A stretch of 64,000 nucleotides of DNA from the NCBI GenBank assembly GCA_964036045.1, contig OZ038399.1, positions 18,621,670 through 18,685,669 on the forward strand, in the 5' to 3' direction. Below are positions 1-14,025 of this stretch, one piece after another (positions within the stretch are counted from its first letter, which is position 1; each line of letters starts with the position of its first letter). This stretch comes from Eutreptiella sp. 'Long Island Sound 2002' (lineage: Eukaryota > Euglenozoa > Euglenophyceae > Eutreptiales > Eutreptiaceae). The notes below the pieces were generated by a model, which worked only from the letters and a program-made list of their open reading frames with translations, was not told the origin of the DNA and did not search any database. The translations under genes and the position numbers were made by a program.

Positions 1-247
1 ACTGTTCAGCTCAACTCGAAAATAGCGTCATTCGCGTGCAAGGGAGCCTAAAGCCCAGATTTGCGCACACGGGCAAATTCGGGCAAATTCTCTGCTACAC
101 GTGCGAGGTGGTTCATATGGTACACGAATAGCATGATGCAGCTTGTTGTGGCCAGAGGGTTGAGTGGTCGCGATATGGGCAATACCAATTTGGAATGGTC
201 ATTGTGCGGGCACGCACTGTTCAGTTCAACCTGAAAATAGCGTCCTT

Positions 248-253
248 CACGTG
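248..253. promoter_or_regulatory. CACGTG palindrome (E-box core) in the satellite monomer (example copy)
   Basis: CACGTG occurs in the TTCACGTGCAAGG form of the monomer and again in the CTACACGTGCGACG form, so many monomers carry one or two copies. It matches the core bound by bHLH-ZIP factors. As a six-base palindrome amplified with the repeat it may have no function. Units with CTTCGCGTGC or CTCGTGTGC lack the first copy. Confidence 0.3.
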
Positions 254-285
254 CAAGGGAGCCTGAACCTCACATTTGCACACAC

Positions 286-305
286 GGGCAAATTCGGGCA
301 AATTC
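286..305 (+). repeat. 10-bp direct repeat inside the satellite monomer (example copy)
   Basis: GGGCAAATTC occurs twice back to back in almost every monomer; this is one copy. Some units carry GGGCAGATTC or GAGCAAATTC as the second half. Near 34,035 one half is missing, as expected for slippage between the two copies. Confidence 0.9.
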
Positions 306-325
306 TCTGCTACATGTGCGAGGTG

Positions 326-353
326 GTTCGTATGGTACACGAACATCATGATG
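326..353. other. Dyad symmetry block in the satellite monomer (example copy)
   Basis: GTTCGTATGGTACACGAAC (326-344) has perfect 6-bp inverted arms, GTTCGT and ACGAAC, around a 7-bp spacer. It is followed, sharing one base, by the perfect palindrome CATCATGATG (344-353). The first dyad is kept in most monomers. The second is perfect only in the CATCATGATG subtype and becomes CAGCATGATG or CAACATGCTG in the others. Inverted repeats of this size may bind a dimeric protein or extrude a hairpin; neither is shown. Confidence 0.75.
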
Positions 354-1325
354 CACCTTGTTTTGACCAGGGGGTTGAGTGGTCGAGATATGGGCAATAC
401 CAATTGGGAATGGTCATTGTGCGGGCACGCACTGTTGAGTTCAACCTAAAAATAGCGTCCTTCACGTGCAAGGGAGCCTAAACCTCACATATGCACACAC
501 GGGCAAATTCGGGCAGATTCTCTGCTACACGTGCGACGTGGTTCGTATGGTACACGAACAGCATGATGCAGGTTGTTCTGGCCAGAGGGTTGAGTGGTCG
601 CGATATGGGCAATACCAATTTGGAATGGTCATTGTGCGGGCACGCACTGTTCAGTTCAACCTGAAAATAGCGTCCTTCACGTGCAAGGGAGCCTGAACCT
701 CACATATGCACACACGGGCAAATTCGGGCAGATTCTCTGCTACACGTGCGACGTGGTTCGTATGGTACACGAACATCATGATGCAGCTTGTTCTGGCCGG
801 AGGGTTGAGTGGTTGTGATATGGGCAATACCAATTTGAAATGGTCATTGTGCGGGCACGCACTGTTCAGTTCAACCTGAAAATAGCGTCCTTCGCGTGCA
901 AGGGAGCCTAAACCTCACATTTGCACACACGGGCAAATTCGGGCAAATTCTCTGCTACACGTGCGACGTGGTTCGTATGGTACACGAACAGCATGATGCA
1001 CCTTGTTCTGGCCGGAGGGTTGAGTGTTCGAGATATGGGCAATACCAATTTGGAATGGTCATTGTGCGGGCACGCACTGTTCAGTTCAACCTGAAAATAG
1101 CGTCCTTCACGTGCAAGGGAGCCTAAACCTCACATTTGCACACACGGGCAAATTCGGGCAAATTCTCTGCTACATGTGCGAGGTGGTTCGTATGGTACAT
1201 GAACATCATCATGCACCTTGTTTTGACCAGGGGGTTGAGTGGTCGAGATATGGGCAACACCAATTTGAAATGGTCATTGTGCGGGCACGTACTGTTCAGT
1301 TCAACCTGAAAATAGCGTCACTCGT

Positions 1326-4300
1326 GTGCAAGGGAGCCTGAACCTCACATTTGCACACACGGGCAAATTCGGGCAAATTCTCTGCTACATGTGCGAGGTG
1401 GTTCGTATGGTACACGAACATCATGATGCACATTGTTTTGACCAGGGGGTTGAGTGGTCGAGATATGGGCAATACCAATTTGGAATGGTCATTGTGCGGG
1501 CACGCACTGTTCAGTTCAACCTGAAAATAGCGTCCTTCACGTGCAAGGGAGCCTAAACCTCACATTTGCACACACGGGCAAATTCGGGCAAATTCTCTGC
1601 TACACGTGCGACGTGGCTCGTATGGTACACGAATAGCATGACGCAGCTTGTTGTGGCCAGAGGGTTGAGTGGTTGAGATATGGGCAATACCAAATTAAAA
1701 CGGCCATTGTGCGGGCACGTACTGTTCAGTTCAACATGAAATTAGCGTCATTCGCGTGCAAGGGAGCCTAAAGCCCAGATTTGCGCACACGGGCAAATTT
1801 GGGCAAATTCTCTGCTACACGTGCGACGTGGTTCATATGGTACACGAATAGCATGATGCAGCTTGTTGTGGCCAGAGGGTTGAGTGGTCGCGATATGGGC
1901 AATACCAATTTGGAATGGTCATTGTGCGGGCACGCACTGTTCAGTTCAACCTGAAAATAGCGTCCTTCGTCTGCAAGGGAGCCTGAACCTCACATTTGCA
2001 CACACGGGCAAATTCGGGCAAATTCTCTGCTACATGTGCGAGGTGGTTCGTATGGTACACGAACATCATGATGCAGCTTATTTTGACCAAGGGGCTGAGT
2101 GGTCGAGATATGGGCAATACCAATTTGGAATGGTCATTGTGCGGGCACGCACTGTTCAGTTCAACCTGAAAATAGCTACCTTCACGTGCAAGGGAGCCTA
2201 AACCTCACATTTGCACACACGGGCAAATTCGGGCAAATTCTTTGCTACACGTGCGACGTGGTTCATATGGTACACGAATAGCATGATGCAGCTTGTTGTG
2301 GCCAGAGGGTTGAGTGGTTGAGATATGGGCAATACCAATTTGGAATGGTCATTGTGCGGGCACGCACTGTTCAGTTCAACCTGAAAATAGCGTCCTTCAC
2401 GTGCAAGGGAGCCTAAAGCCCACATTTGCGCACACGGGCAAATTCGGGCAAATTCTCTGCTACACGTGCGACGTGGTTCGTATGGTACACTAACAGCATG
2501 ATGCAGCTTGTTCAGGCCAGAGGGTTGAGTGGTCGCGATATGGGCAATACCAATTTGGAATGGTCATTGTGCGGGCACGCACTGTTCAGTTCAACCTGAA
2601 AATAGCTACCTTCACGTGCAAGGGAGCCTAAACCTCACATTTGCACACACGGGCAAATTCGGGCAAATTCTTTGCTACACGTGCGACGTGGTTCATATGG
2701 TACACGAATAGCATGATGCAGCTTGTTGTGGCCAGAGGGTTGAGTGGTTGAGATATGGGCAATACCAATTTGGAATGGTCATTGTGCGGGCACGCACTGT
2801 TCAGTTCAACCTGAAAATAGCGTCCTTCACGTGCAAGGGAGCCTAAAGCCCACATTTGCGCACACGGGCAAATTCGGGCAAATTCTCTGCTACACGTGCG
2901 ACGTGGTTCGTATGGTACACTAACAGCATGATGCAGCTTGTTCAGGCCAGAGGGTTGAGTGGTCGCGATATGGGCAATACCAATTTGGAATGGTCATTGT
3001 GCGGGCACGCACTGTTCAGTTCAACCTGAAAATAGCGTCCTTCACGTGCAAGGGAGCCTAAACCTCACATATGCACACACGGGCAAATTCGGGCAGATTC
3101 TCTGCTACACGTGCGACGTGGTTCGTATGGTACACGAACAGCATGATGCAGCTTGTTCTGGCCGGAGGGTTGAGTGGTTGTGATATGGGCAATACCAATT
3201 TGAAATGGTCATTGTGCGGGCACGCACTGTTCAGTTCAACCTGAAAATAGCGTCCTTCGCGTGCAAGGGAGCCTAAACCTCACATTTGCACACACGGGCA
3301 AATTCGGGCAGATTCTCTGCTACACATGCGACGTGGTTCGTATGGTACGCGAACAGCATGATGCACCTTGTTGTGGCCGGAGGGTTGAGTGGTCGAGATA
3401 TGGGCAATACCAATTTGGAATGGTCATTGTGCGGGCACGCACTGTTCAGTTCAACCTGAAAATAGCGTCCTTCGTCTGCAAGGGAGCCCAAACCTCCCAT
3501 TTGCACACACGGGCAAATTCGGGCAAATTCTCTGCTACACGTGCGACGTGGTTCGTATGGTACATGAACATCATCATGCACCTTGTTTTGACCAGAGGGT
3601 TGAGTGGTCGAGATATGGGCAACACCAATTTGAAATGGGCATTGTGCGGGCACGTACTGTTCAGTTCAACCTGAAAATAGCGTCACTCGTGTGCAAGGGA
3701 GCCTGAACCTCACATTTGCACACACGGGCAAATTCGGGCAAATTCTCTGCTACATGTGCGAGGTGGTTCGTATGGTACACGAACATCATGATGCACCTTG
3801 TTTTGACCAGGGGGTTGAGTGGTCGAGATATGGGCAATACCAATTTGGAATGGTCATTGTGCGGGCACGCACTGTTCAGTTCAACCTGAAAATAGCGTCC
3901 TTCACGTGCAAGGGAGCCTAAACCTCACATTTGCACACACGGGCAAATTCGGGCAAATTCTCTGCTACACGTGCGACGTGGTTCATATGGTACACGAATA
4001 GCATGATGCAGCTTGTTGTGGCCAGAGGGTTGAGTGGTTGAGATATGGGCAATACCAATTTGGAATGGTCATTGTGCGGGCACGCACTGTTCAGTTCAAC
4101 CTGAAAATAGCGTCCTTCACGTGCAAGGGAGCCTAAAGCCCACATTTGCGCACACGGGCAAATTCGGGCAAATTCTCTGCTACACGTGCGACGTGGTTCG
4201 TATGGTACACTAACAGCATGATGCAGCTTGTTCAGGCCAGAGGGTTGAGTGGTCGCGATATGGACCAATACCAATTTGGAATGGTCATTGTGCGGGCACG

Positions 4301-6081
4301 CACTGTTCAGTTCAACCTGAAAATAGCGTCCTTCACGTGCAAGGGAGCCTAAACCTCACATATGCACACACGGGCAAATTCGGGCAGATTCTCTGCTACA
4401 CGTGCGACGTGGTTCGTATGGTACACGAACAGCATGATGCAGCTTGTTCTGGCCGGAGGGTTGAGTGGTTGTGATATGGGCAATACCAATTTGAAATGGT
4501 CATTGTGCGGGCACGCACTGTTCAGTTCAACCTGAAAATAGCGTCCTTCGCGTGCAAGGGAGCCTAAACCTCACATTTGCACACACGGGCAAATTCGGGC
4601 AAATTCTCTGCTACACATGCGACGTGGTTCGTATGGTACGCGAACAGCATGATGCACCTTGTTGTGGCCGGAGGGTTGAGTGGTCGAGATATGGGCAATA
4701 CCAATTTGGAATGGTCATTGTGCGGGCACGCACTGTTCAGTTCAACCTGAAAATAGCGTCCTTCGTCTGCAAGGGAGCCCAAACCTCACATTTGCGCACA
4801 CGGGCAAATTCGGGCAAATTCTCTGCTACACGTGCGACGTGGTTCGTATGGTACATGAACATCATCATGCACCTTGTTTTGACCAGAGGGTTGAGTGGTC
4901 GAGATATGGGCAACACCAATTTGAAATGGGCATTGTGCGGGCACGTACTGTTCAGTTCAACCTGAAAATAGCGTCACTCGTGTGCAAGGGAGCCTGAACC
5001 TCACATTTGCACACACGGGCAAATTCGGGCAAATTCTCTGCTACATGTGCGAGGTGGTTCGTATGGTACACGAACATCATGATGCACCTTGTTTTGACCA
5101 GGGGGTTGAGTGGTCGAGATATGGGCAATACAAATTTGGAATGGTCATTGTGCGGGCACGCACTGTTCAGTTCAACCTGAAAATAGCGTCCTTCACGTGC
5201 AAGGGAGCCTAAACCTCACATTTGCACACACGGGCAAATTCGGGCAAATTCTCTGCTACACGTGCGACGTGGCTCGTATGGTACACGAATAGCATGACGC
5301 AGCTTGTTGTGGCCAGAGGGTTGAGTGGTTGAGATATGGGCAATACCAAATTAAAACGGCCATTGTGCGGGCACGTACTGTTCAGTTCAACCTGAAATTA
5401 GCGTCATTCGCGTGCAAGGGAGCCTAAAGCCTAGATTTGCGCACACGGGCAAATTCGGGCAAATTCTCTGCTACACGTGCGACGTGGTTCATATGGTACA
5501 CGAATAGCATGATGCAGCTTGTTGTGGCCAGAGGGTTGAGTGGTCGCGATATGGGCAATACCAATTTGGAATGGTCATTGTGCGGGCACGCACTGTTCAG
5601 TTCAACCTGAAAATAGCGTCCTTCACGTGCAAGGGAGCCTGAACCTCACATTTGCACACACGGGCAAATTCGGGCAAATTCTCTGCTACATGTGCGAGGT
5701 GGTTCGTATGGTACACGAACATCATGATGCACCTTATTTTGACCAGGGGGCTGAGTGGTCGAGATATGGGCAATACCAATTTGGAATGGTCATTGTGCGG
5801 GCACGCACTGTTCAGTTCAACCTGAAAATAGCGTCCTTCACGTGCAAGGGAGCCTAAACCTCACATTTGCACACACGGGCAAATTCGGGCAAATTCTCTG
5901 CTACACGTGCGACGTGGTTCATATGGTACACGAATAGCATGATGCAGCTTGTTGTGGCCAGAGGGTTGAGTGGTCGAGATATGGGCAATACCAATTTGGA
6001 ATGGTCATTGTGCGGGCACGCACTGTTCAGTTCAACCTGAAAATAGCGTCCTTCACGTGCAAGGGAGCCTAAAGCCCACAT
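1326..6081 (+). repeat. Satellite higher-order block repeated at a 3,656-bp offset
   Basis: Rare variants recur at an offset of 3,656 bp (17 monomers plus 1 base): GCATGACGCAGC near 1,637 and 5,293, and AAATTAAAACGGCC near 1,692 and 5,348. Inside this interval a block around 3,261 recurs at 4,552 (offset 1,291) and at 6,272 (offset 1,720). The extra base is explained by the monomer at about 4,260, which reads GATATGGACCAATACC and is 216 bp. Confidence 0.75.
2099..2958 (+). repeat. Local duplication of a two-monomer (430-bp) satellite block
   Basis: Positions 2,099-2,528 and 2,529-2,958 are nearly the same 430-bp sequence. Both contain the uncommon AATAGCTACCTTCACG variant, the AATTCTTTGC variant and the TACACTAACAGC variant at matching places. 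This is a recent duplication of two monomers. Confidence 0.85.
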
Positions 6082-7769
6082 TTGCGCACACGGGCAATTT
6101 CGGGCAAATTCTCTGCTACACGTGCGACGTGGTTCGTATGGTACACTAACAGCATGATGCAGCTTGTTCTGGCCGGAGGGTTGAGTGGTTGTGATATGGG
6201 CAATACCAATTTGAAATGGTCATTGTGCGGGCACGCACTGTTCAGTTCAACCTGAAAATAGCGTCCTTCGCGTGCAAGGGAGCCTAAACCTCACATTTGC
6301 ACACACGGGCAAATTCGGGCAAATTCTCTGCTACACATGCGACGTGGTTCGTATGGTACGCGAACAGCATGATGCACCTTGTTGTGGCCGGAGGGTTGAG
6401 TGGTCGAGATATGGGCAATACCAATTTGGAATGGTCATTGTGCGGGCACGCACTGTTCAGTTCAACCTGAAAATAGCGTCCTTCGTCTGCAAGGGAGCCC
6501 AAACCTCACATTTGCACACACGGGCAAATTCGGGCAAATTCTCCGCTACATGTGCGAGGTGGTTCGTATGGTACATGAACATCATCATGCACCTTGTTTT
6601 GACCAGAGGGTTGAGTGGTCGAGATATGGGCAACACCAATTTGAAATGGGCATTGTGCGGGCACGTAATGTTCCGTTCAACCTGAAAATAGCGTCACTCG
6701 TGTGCAAGGGAGCCTGAACCTCACATTTGCACACACGGGCAAATTCGGGCAAATTCTCTGCTACATGTGCGAGGTGGTTCGTATGGTACACGAACATCAT
6801 GATGCACCTTGTTTTGACCAGGGGGTTGAGTGGTCGAGATATGGGCAATACCAATTTGGAATGGTCATTGTGCGGGCACGCACTGTTCAGTTCAACCTGA
6901 AAATAGCGTCCTTCACGTGCAAGGGAGCCTAAACCTCACATTTGCACACACGGGCAAATTCGGGCAAATTCTCTGCTATACGTGCGACGTGGTTCGTATG
7001 GTACACGAACAGCATGATGCAGCTTGTTCTGGCCGGAGGGTTGAGTGGTTGTGATATGGGCAATACCAATTTGAAATGGGCATTGTGCGGGCACGTACTG
7101 TTCAGTTCAACCTGAAAATAAGGTTATTCGCGTGCAAGGGAGCCTGAACCTCACATTTGCGCACACGGGCAAATTCGGGCAAATTCTCTGCTACACGTGC
7201 GGGGTGGTTCGTATGGTACACGAACATCATGATGCACCTTGTTTTGGCCAGAGGGTTGGGTGGTCGAGATATGGGCAATACCAATTTGAAATGGTCATTG
7301 TGCGGGCACGCACTGTTCAGTTCAACCTGAAAATAGCATCCTTCACGTGCAAGGGAGCCCAAACCTCACATTTGCACACACGGGCAAATTCGGGCAAATT
7401 CTCTGCTACACGTGGGACCTGGTTCATATGGTACACGAACAGCATGATGCAGCTTGTTCTGGCCCGAGGGTTGAGTGGTCGAGATATGGGCAATACCAAT
7501 TTGAAATCGGCATTGTGCGGGCACGTACTGTTCGGTTCAACCTGAAAATAAGGTTATTCGCGTGCAAGGGAGCCTGAACCTCACATTTGCGCACACGGGC
7601 AAATTCGGGCAAATTCTCTGCTACACGTGCGGGGTGGTTCGTATGGTACACGAACATCATGATGCACCTTGTTTTGCCCGGAGGGTTGAGTGGTTGTGAT
7701 ATGGGCAATACCAATTTGAAATGGGCATTGTGCGGGCACGTACTGTTCAGTTCAACCTGAAAATAGCGT

Positions 7770-8630
7770 CATTCGCGTGCAAGGGAGCCTAAAGCCCAGA
7801 TTTGCGCACACGGGCAAATTTGGGCAAATTCTCTGCTACACATGCGATGTGGTTCGTATGGTACACGAACAACATGCTGCAGCTTGTTCTAGCCAGAGGG
7901 TTAAGTGGTCGAGATATGGGCAATACCAATTTGAAATCGGCATTGTGCGGGCACGTACTGTTCGGTTCACCCTGGAAATAAGGTTATTCGCGTGCAAGGG
8001 AGCCTGAACCTCACATTTGCGCACACGGGCAAATTCGGGCAAATTCTCTGCTACATGTGCGAGGTGGTTCGTATGGTACACGAACATCATGATGCACCTT
8101 GTTTTGACCAGGGGGTTGAGTGGTCGAGATATGGGCAATACCAATTTGGAATGGTCATTGTGCGGGCACGTACTGTTCAGTTCAACCTGAAAATAGCGTC
8201 ATTCGCGTGCAAGGGAGCCTAAAGCCCAGATTTGCGCACACGGGCAAATTTGGGCAAATTCTCTGCTACACATGCGATGTGGTTCGTATGGTACACGAAC
8301 AACATGCTGCAGCTTGTTCTAGCCAGAGGGTTAAGTGGTCGAGATATGGGCAATACCAATTTGAAATCGGCATTGTGCGGGCACGTACTGTTCGGTTCAC
8401 CCTGGAAATAAGGTTATTCGCGTGCAAGGGAGCCTGAACCTCACATTTGCGCACACGGGCAAATTCGGGCAAATTCTCTGCTACATGTGCGAGGTGGTTC
8501 GTATGGTACACGAACATCATGATGCACCTTGTTTTGACCAGGGGGTTGAGTGGTCGAGATATGGGCAATACCAATTTGGAATGGTCATTGTGCGGGCACG
8601 CACTGTTCAGTTCAACCTGAAAATAGCGTC
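7770..8630 (+). repeat. Second local 430-bp dimer duplication
   Basis: The pair of monomers at about 7,770-8,200 is repeated at about 8,200-8,630. The copies share the uncommon TTCTAGCCAGAGGG and TTCACCCTGGAAATAAGG variants and lie exactly 430 bp apart. The second member of each pair is the TTTTGACCAGGGGG subtype. Confidence 0.8.
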
Positions 8631-9066
8631 CTTCGCGTGCAAGGGAGCCTAAACCTCACATTTGCACACACGGGCAAATTCGGGCAAATTCTCTGCTACA
8701 TGTGCGAGGTGGTTCGTATGGTACACGAACAGCATGATGCAGCTTGTTCTGGCCGGAGGGTTGAGTGGTTGTGATATGGGCAATACCAATTTGAAATGGG
8801 CATTGTGCGGGCACGTACTGTGAAGTTCAACCTGGAAATGAGGTTATTCGCGTGCAAGGGAGCCTGAACCTCACATTTGCGCACACGGGCAAATTCGGGC
8901 AAATTCTCTGCTACACGTGCGGGGTGGCTCGTATGGTACACGAACATCATGATGCACCTTGTTTTGGCCAGAGGGTTGAGTGGTCGAGATATGGGCAATA
9001 CCAATTTGAAATGGTCATTGTGCGGGCACGCACTGTTCAGTTCAACCTGAAAATAGCGTCCTTCGC

Positions 9067-12000
9067 GTGCCGGGGAGCCTAAGCCGCACATTTCCACACA
9101 CGGGCGAATTCGGGCAAATTCTCTGCTACATGTGCGAGGTGGTTCGTATGGTACACGAACATCATGATGCACCTTGTTTTGACCAGGGGGTTGAGTGGTC
9201 GAGATATGGGCAATACCAATTTGGAATGGTCATTGTGCGGGCACGCACTGTTCGGTTCAACCTGGAAATAAGGTTATTCGCGTGCAAAGGAGCCTGAACC
9301 TCACATTTGCGCACACGGGCAAATTCGGGCAGGTTCTCTGCTACATGTGCGAGGTGGTTCGTATGGTACACGAACATCATGATGCACCTTGTTTTGGCCA
9401 GAGGGTTGGGTGGTCGAGATATGGGCAATACCAATTTGAAATGGTCATTGTGCGGGCACGCACTGTTCAGTTCAACCTGAAAATAGCGTCCTTCACGTGC
9501 AAGGGAGCCCAAACCTCACATTTGCACACACGGGCAAATTCGGGCAAATTCTCTGCTACACGTGCGACCTGGTTCATATGGTACACGAACAGCATGATGC
9601 AGCTTGTTCTGGCCCGAGGGTTGAGTGGTCGAGATATGGGCAATACCAATTTGAAATCGGCATTGTGCGGGCACGTACTGTTTGGTTCAACCTGGAAATA
9701 AGGTTATTCGCGTGCAAGGGAGCCTGAACCTCACATTTGCGCACACGGGCAAATTCGGGCAAATTCTCTGCTACACGTGCGGGGTGGTTCGTATGGTACA
9801 CGAACATCATGATGCACCTTGTTTTGGCCGGAGGGTTGAGTGGTTGTGATATGGGCAATACCAATTTGAAATGGGCATTGTGCGGGCACGTACTGTTCAG
9901 TTCAACCTGAAAATAGCGTCATTCGCGTGCAAGGGAGCCTAAAGCCCAGATTTGCGCACACGGGCAAATTCGGGCAAATTCTCTGCTACACGTGCGATGT
10001 GGTTTGTATGGTACACGAACAACATGCTGCACCTTGTTTTGACCAGAGGGTTAAGTGGTCGAGATATGGGCAATACCAATTTGAAATCGGCATTGTGCGG
10101 GCACGTACTGTTCGGTTCAACCTGGAAATAAGGTTATTCGCGTGCAAGGGAGCCTGAACCTCACATTTGCGCACACGGGCAAATTCGGGCAAATTCTCTG
10201 CTACACGTGCGGGGTGGCTCGTATGGTACACGAACATCATGATGCACCTTGTTTTGGCCAGAGGGTTGAGTGGTCGAGATATGGGCAATACCAATTTGAA
10301 ATGGGCATTGTGCGGGCACGTACTGTGAAGTTCAACCTGAAAATAGCGTCATTCGCGTGCAAGGGAGCCTAAAGCCCAGATTTGCGCACACGGGCAAATT
10401 CGGGCAAATTCTCTGCTACATGTGCGATGTGGTTCGTATGGTACACGAACAACATGCTGCAGCTTGTTCTGGCCAGAGGGTTAAGTGGTCGAGATATGGG
10501 CAATACCAATTTGAAATCGGCATTGTGCGGGCACGTACTGCTCGGTTCAACCTGGAAATAAGGTTATTCGCGTGCAAGGGAGCCTGAACCTCACATTTGC
10601 GCACACGGGCAAATTCGGGCAAATTCTCTGCTACACGTGCGGGGTGGTTCGTATGGTACACGAACATCATGATGCACCTTGTTTTGGCCAGAGGGTTGAG
10701 TGGTCGAGATATGGGCAATACCAATTTGAAATGGTCATTGTGCGGGCACGCACTGTTCAGTTCAACCTGAAAATAGCGTCTTTCGCGTGCAAGGGAGCCT
10801 AAACCTCACATTTGCACACACGGGCAAATTCGGGCGAATTCTCTGCTACACGTACGACGTGGTTCATATGGTACGCGAACAGCATGATGCACCTTGTTCT
10901 GGCCGGAGGGTTGAGTGGTTGTGATATGGGCAATACCAATTTGGAATGGTCATTGTGCGGGCACGCACTGTTCAGTTCAACCTAAAAATAGCGTCCTTCA
11001 CGTGCAAGGGAGCCTAAACCTCACATTTGCACACACGGGCAAATTCGGGCAAATTCTCTGCTACACGTGCGATGTGGTTCGTATGGTACACGAACAACGT
11101 GCTGCAGCTTGTTCTGGCCAGAGGGTTAAGTGGTCGAGATATGGGCAATACCAATTTGAAATCGGCATTGTGCAGGCACGTACTGTTCGGTTCAACCTGG
11201 AAATAAGGTTATTCGCGTGCAAGGGAGCCTGAACCTCACATTTGCGCACACGGGCAAATTCGGGCAAATTCTCTGCTACACGTGCGGGGTGGCTCGTATG
11301 GTACACGAACATCATGATGCACCTTGTTTTGGCCAGAGGGTTGAGTGGTCGAGATATGGGCAATACCAATTTGAAATGGTCATTGTGCGGGCACGCACTG
11401 TTCAGTTCAACCTGAAAATAGCGTCCTTCGCGTGCCGGGGAGCCTAAGCCGCACATTTCCACACACGGGCGAATTCGGGCAAATTCTCTGCTACATGTGC
11501 GAGGTGGTTCGTATGGTACACGAACATCATGATGCACCTTGTTTTGACCAGGGGGTTGAGTGGTCGAGATATGGGCAATACCAATTTGGAATGGTCATTG
11601 TGCGGGCACGCACTGTTCGTTTCAACCTGGAAATAAGGTTATTCGCGTGCAAAGGAGCCGGAACCTCACATTTGCGCACACGGGCAAATTCGGGCAAATT
11701 CTCTGCTACACGTGCGGGGTGGCTCGTATGGTACACGAACATCATGATGCACCTTGTTTTGGCCAGAGGGTTGAGTGGTCGAGATATGGGCAATACCAAT
11801 TTGAAATTGTCATTGTGCGGGCACGCACTTTTCAGTTCAACCTGAAAATAGCGTCCTTCGCGTGCCGGGGAGCCTAAGCCGCACATTTCCACACACGGGC
11901 GAATTCGGGCAAATTCTCTGCTACATGTGCGAGGTGGTTCGTATGGTACACGAACATCATGATGCACCTTGTTTTGACCAGGGGGTTGAGTGGTCGAGAT

Positions 12001-14025
12001 ATGGGCAATACCAATTTGGAATGGTCATTGTGCGGGCACGCACTGTTCGGTTCAACCTGGAAATAAGGTTATTCGCGTGCAAAGGAGCCTGAACCTCACA
12101 TTTGCGCACACGGGCAAATTCGGGCAGGTTCTCTGCTACATGTGCGAGGTGGTTCGTATGGTACACGAACATCATGATGCACCTTGTTTTGGCCAGAGGG
12201 TTGGGTGGTCGAGATATGGGCAATACCAATTTGAAATGGTCATTGTGCGGGCACGCACTGTTCAGTTCAACCTGAAAATAGCGTCCTTCACGTGCAAGGG
12301 AGCCCAAACCTCACATTTGCACACACGGGCAAATTCGGGCAAATTCTCTGCTACACGTGCGACCTGGTTCATATGGTACACGAACAGCATGATGCAGCTT
12401 GTTCTGGCCCGAGGGTTGAGTGGTCGAGATATGGGCAATACCAATTTGAAATCGGCATTGTGCGGGCACGTACTGTTTGGTTCAACCTGGAAATAAGGTT
12501 ATTCGCGTGCAAGGGAGCCTGAACCTCACATTTGCGCACACGGGCAAATTCGGGCAAATTCTCTGCTACACGTGCGGGGTGGTTCGTATGGTACACGAAC
12601 ATCATGATGCACCTTGTTTTGGCCGGAGGGTTGAGTGGTTGTGATATGGGCAATACCAATTTGAAATGGGCATTGTGCGGGCACGTACTGTTCAGTTCAA
12701 CCTGAAAATAGCGTCATTCGCGTGCAAGGGAGCCTAAAGCCCAGATTTGCGCACACGGGCAAATTCGGGCAAATTCTCTGCTACACGTGCGATGTGGTTT
12801 GTATGGTACACGAACAACATGCTGCACCTTGTTTTGACCAGAGGGTTAAGTGGTCGAGATATGGGCAATACCAATTTGAAATCGGCATTGTGCGGGCACG
12901 TACTGTTCGGTTCAACCTGGAAATAAGGTTATTCGCGTGCAAGGGAGCCTGAACCTCACATTTGCGCACACGGGCAAATTCGGGCAAATTCTCTGCTACA
13001 CGTGCGGGGTGGCTCGTATGGTACACGAACATCATGATGCACCTTGTTTTGGCCAGAGGGTTGAGTGGTCGAGATATGGGCAATACCAATTTGAAATGGG
13101 CATTGTGCGGGCACGTACTGTGAAGTTCAACCTGAAAATAGCGTCATTCGCGTGCAAGGGAGCCTAAAGCCCAGATTTGCGCACACGGGCAAATTCGGGC
13201 AAATTCTCTGCTACATGTGCGATGTGGTTCGTATGGTACACGAACAACATGCTGCAGCTTGTTCTGGCCAGAGGGTTAAGTGGTCGAGATATGGGCAATA
13301 CCAATTTGAAATCGGCATTGTGCGGGCACGTACTGCTCGGTTCAACCTGGAAATAAGGTTATTCGCGTGCAAGGGAGCCTGAACCTCACATTTGCGCACA
13401 CGGGCAAATTCGGGCAAATTCTCTGCTACACGTGCGGGGTGGTTCGTATGGTACACGAACATCATGATGCACCTTGTTTTGGCCAGAGGGTTGAGTGGTC
13501 GAGATATGGGCAATACCAATTTGAAATGGTCATTGTGCGGGCACGCACTGTTCAGTTCAACCTGAAAATAGCGTCTTTCGCGTGCAAGGGAGCCTAAACC
13601 TCACATTTGCACACACGGGCAAATTCGGGCGAATTCTCTGCTACACGTACGACGTGGTTCATATGGTACGCGAACAGCATGATGCACCTTGTTCTGGCCG
13701 GAGGGTTGAGTGGTTGTGATATGGGCAATACCAATTTGGAATGGTCATTGTGCGGGCACGCACTGTTCAGTTCAACCTAAAAATAGCGTCCTTCACGTGC
13801 AAGGGAGCCTAAACCTCACATTTGCACACACGGGCAAATTCGGGCAAATTCTCTGCTACACGTGCGATGTGGTTCGTATGGTACACGAACAACGTGCTGC
13901 AGCTTGTTCTGGCCAGAGGGTTAAGTGGTCGAGATATGGGCAATACCAATTTGAAATCGGCATTGTGCAGGCACGTACTGTTCGGTTCAACCTGGAAATA
14001 AGGTTATTCGCGTGCAAGGGAGCCT
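9067..14025 (+). repeat. 13-monomer (2,795-bp) higher-order duplication
   Basis: The block 9,067-11,230 recurs at 11,862-14,025, an offset of 2,795 bp (13 x 215). Diagnostic rare changes are shared at the same offset: GGGCAGGTTCTCTG near 9,330 and 12,125, CTACACGTACGACG near 10,848 and 13,643, and TGTGCAGGCACG near 11,170 and 13,965. The copies look identical over most of their length, so the duplication is young relative to the divergence between monomers. Confidence 0.88.

Noticed and set aside
164-481. Recurring 60-105-codon frames in the satellite
   Set aside because: They begin at GTG or TTG, recur once per monomer, shift frame because 215 is not divisible by three, and have overlapping counterparts on the other strand.
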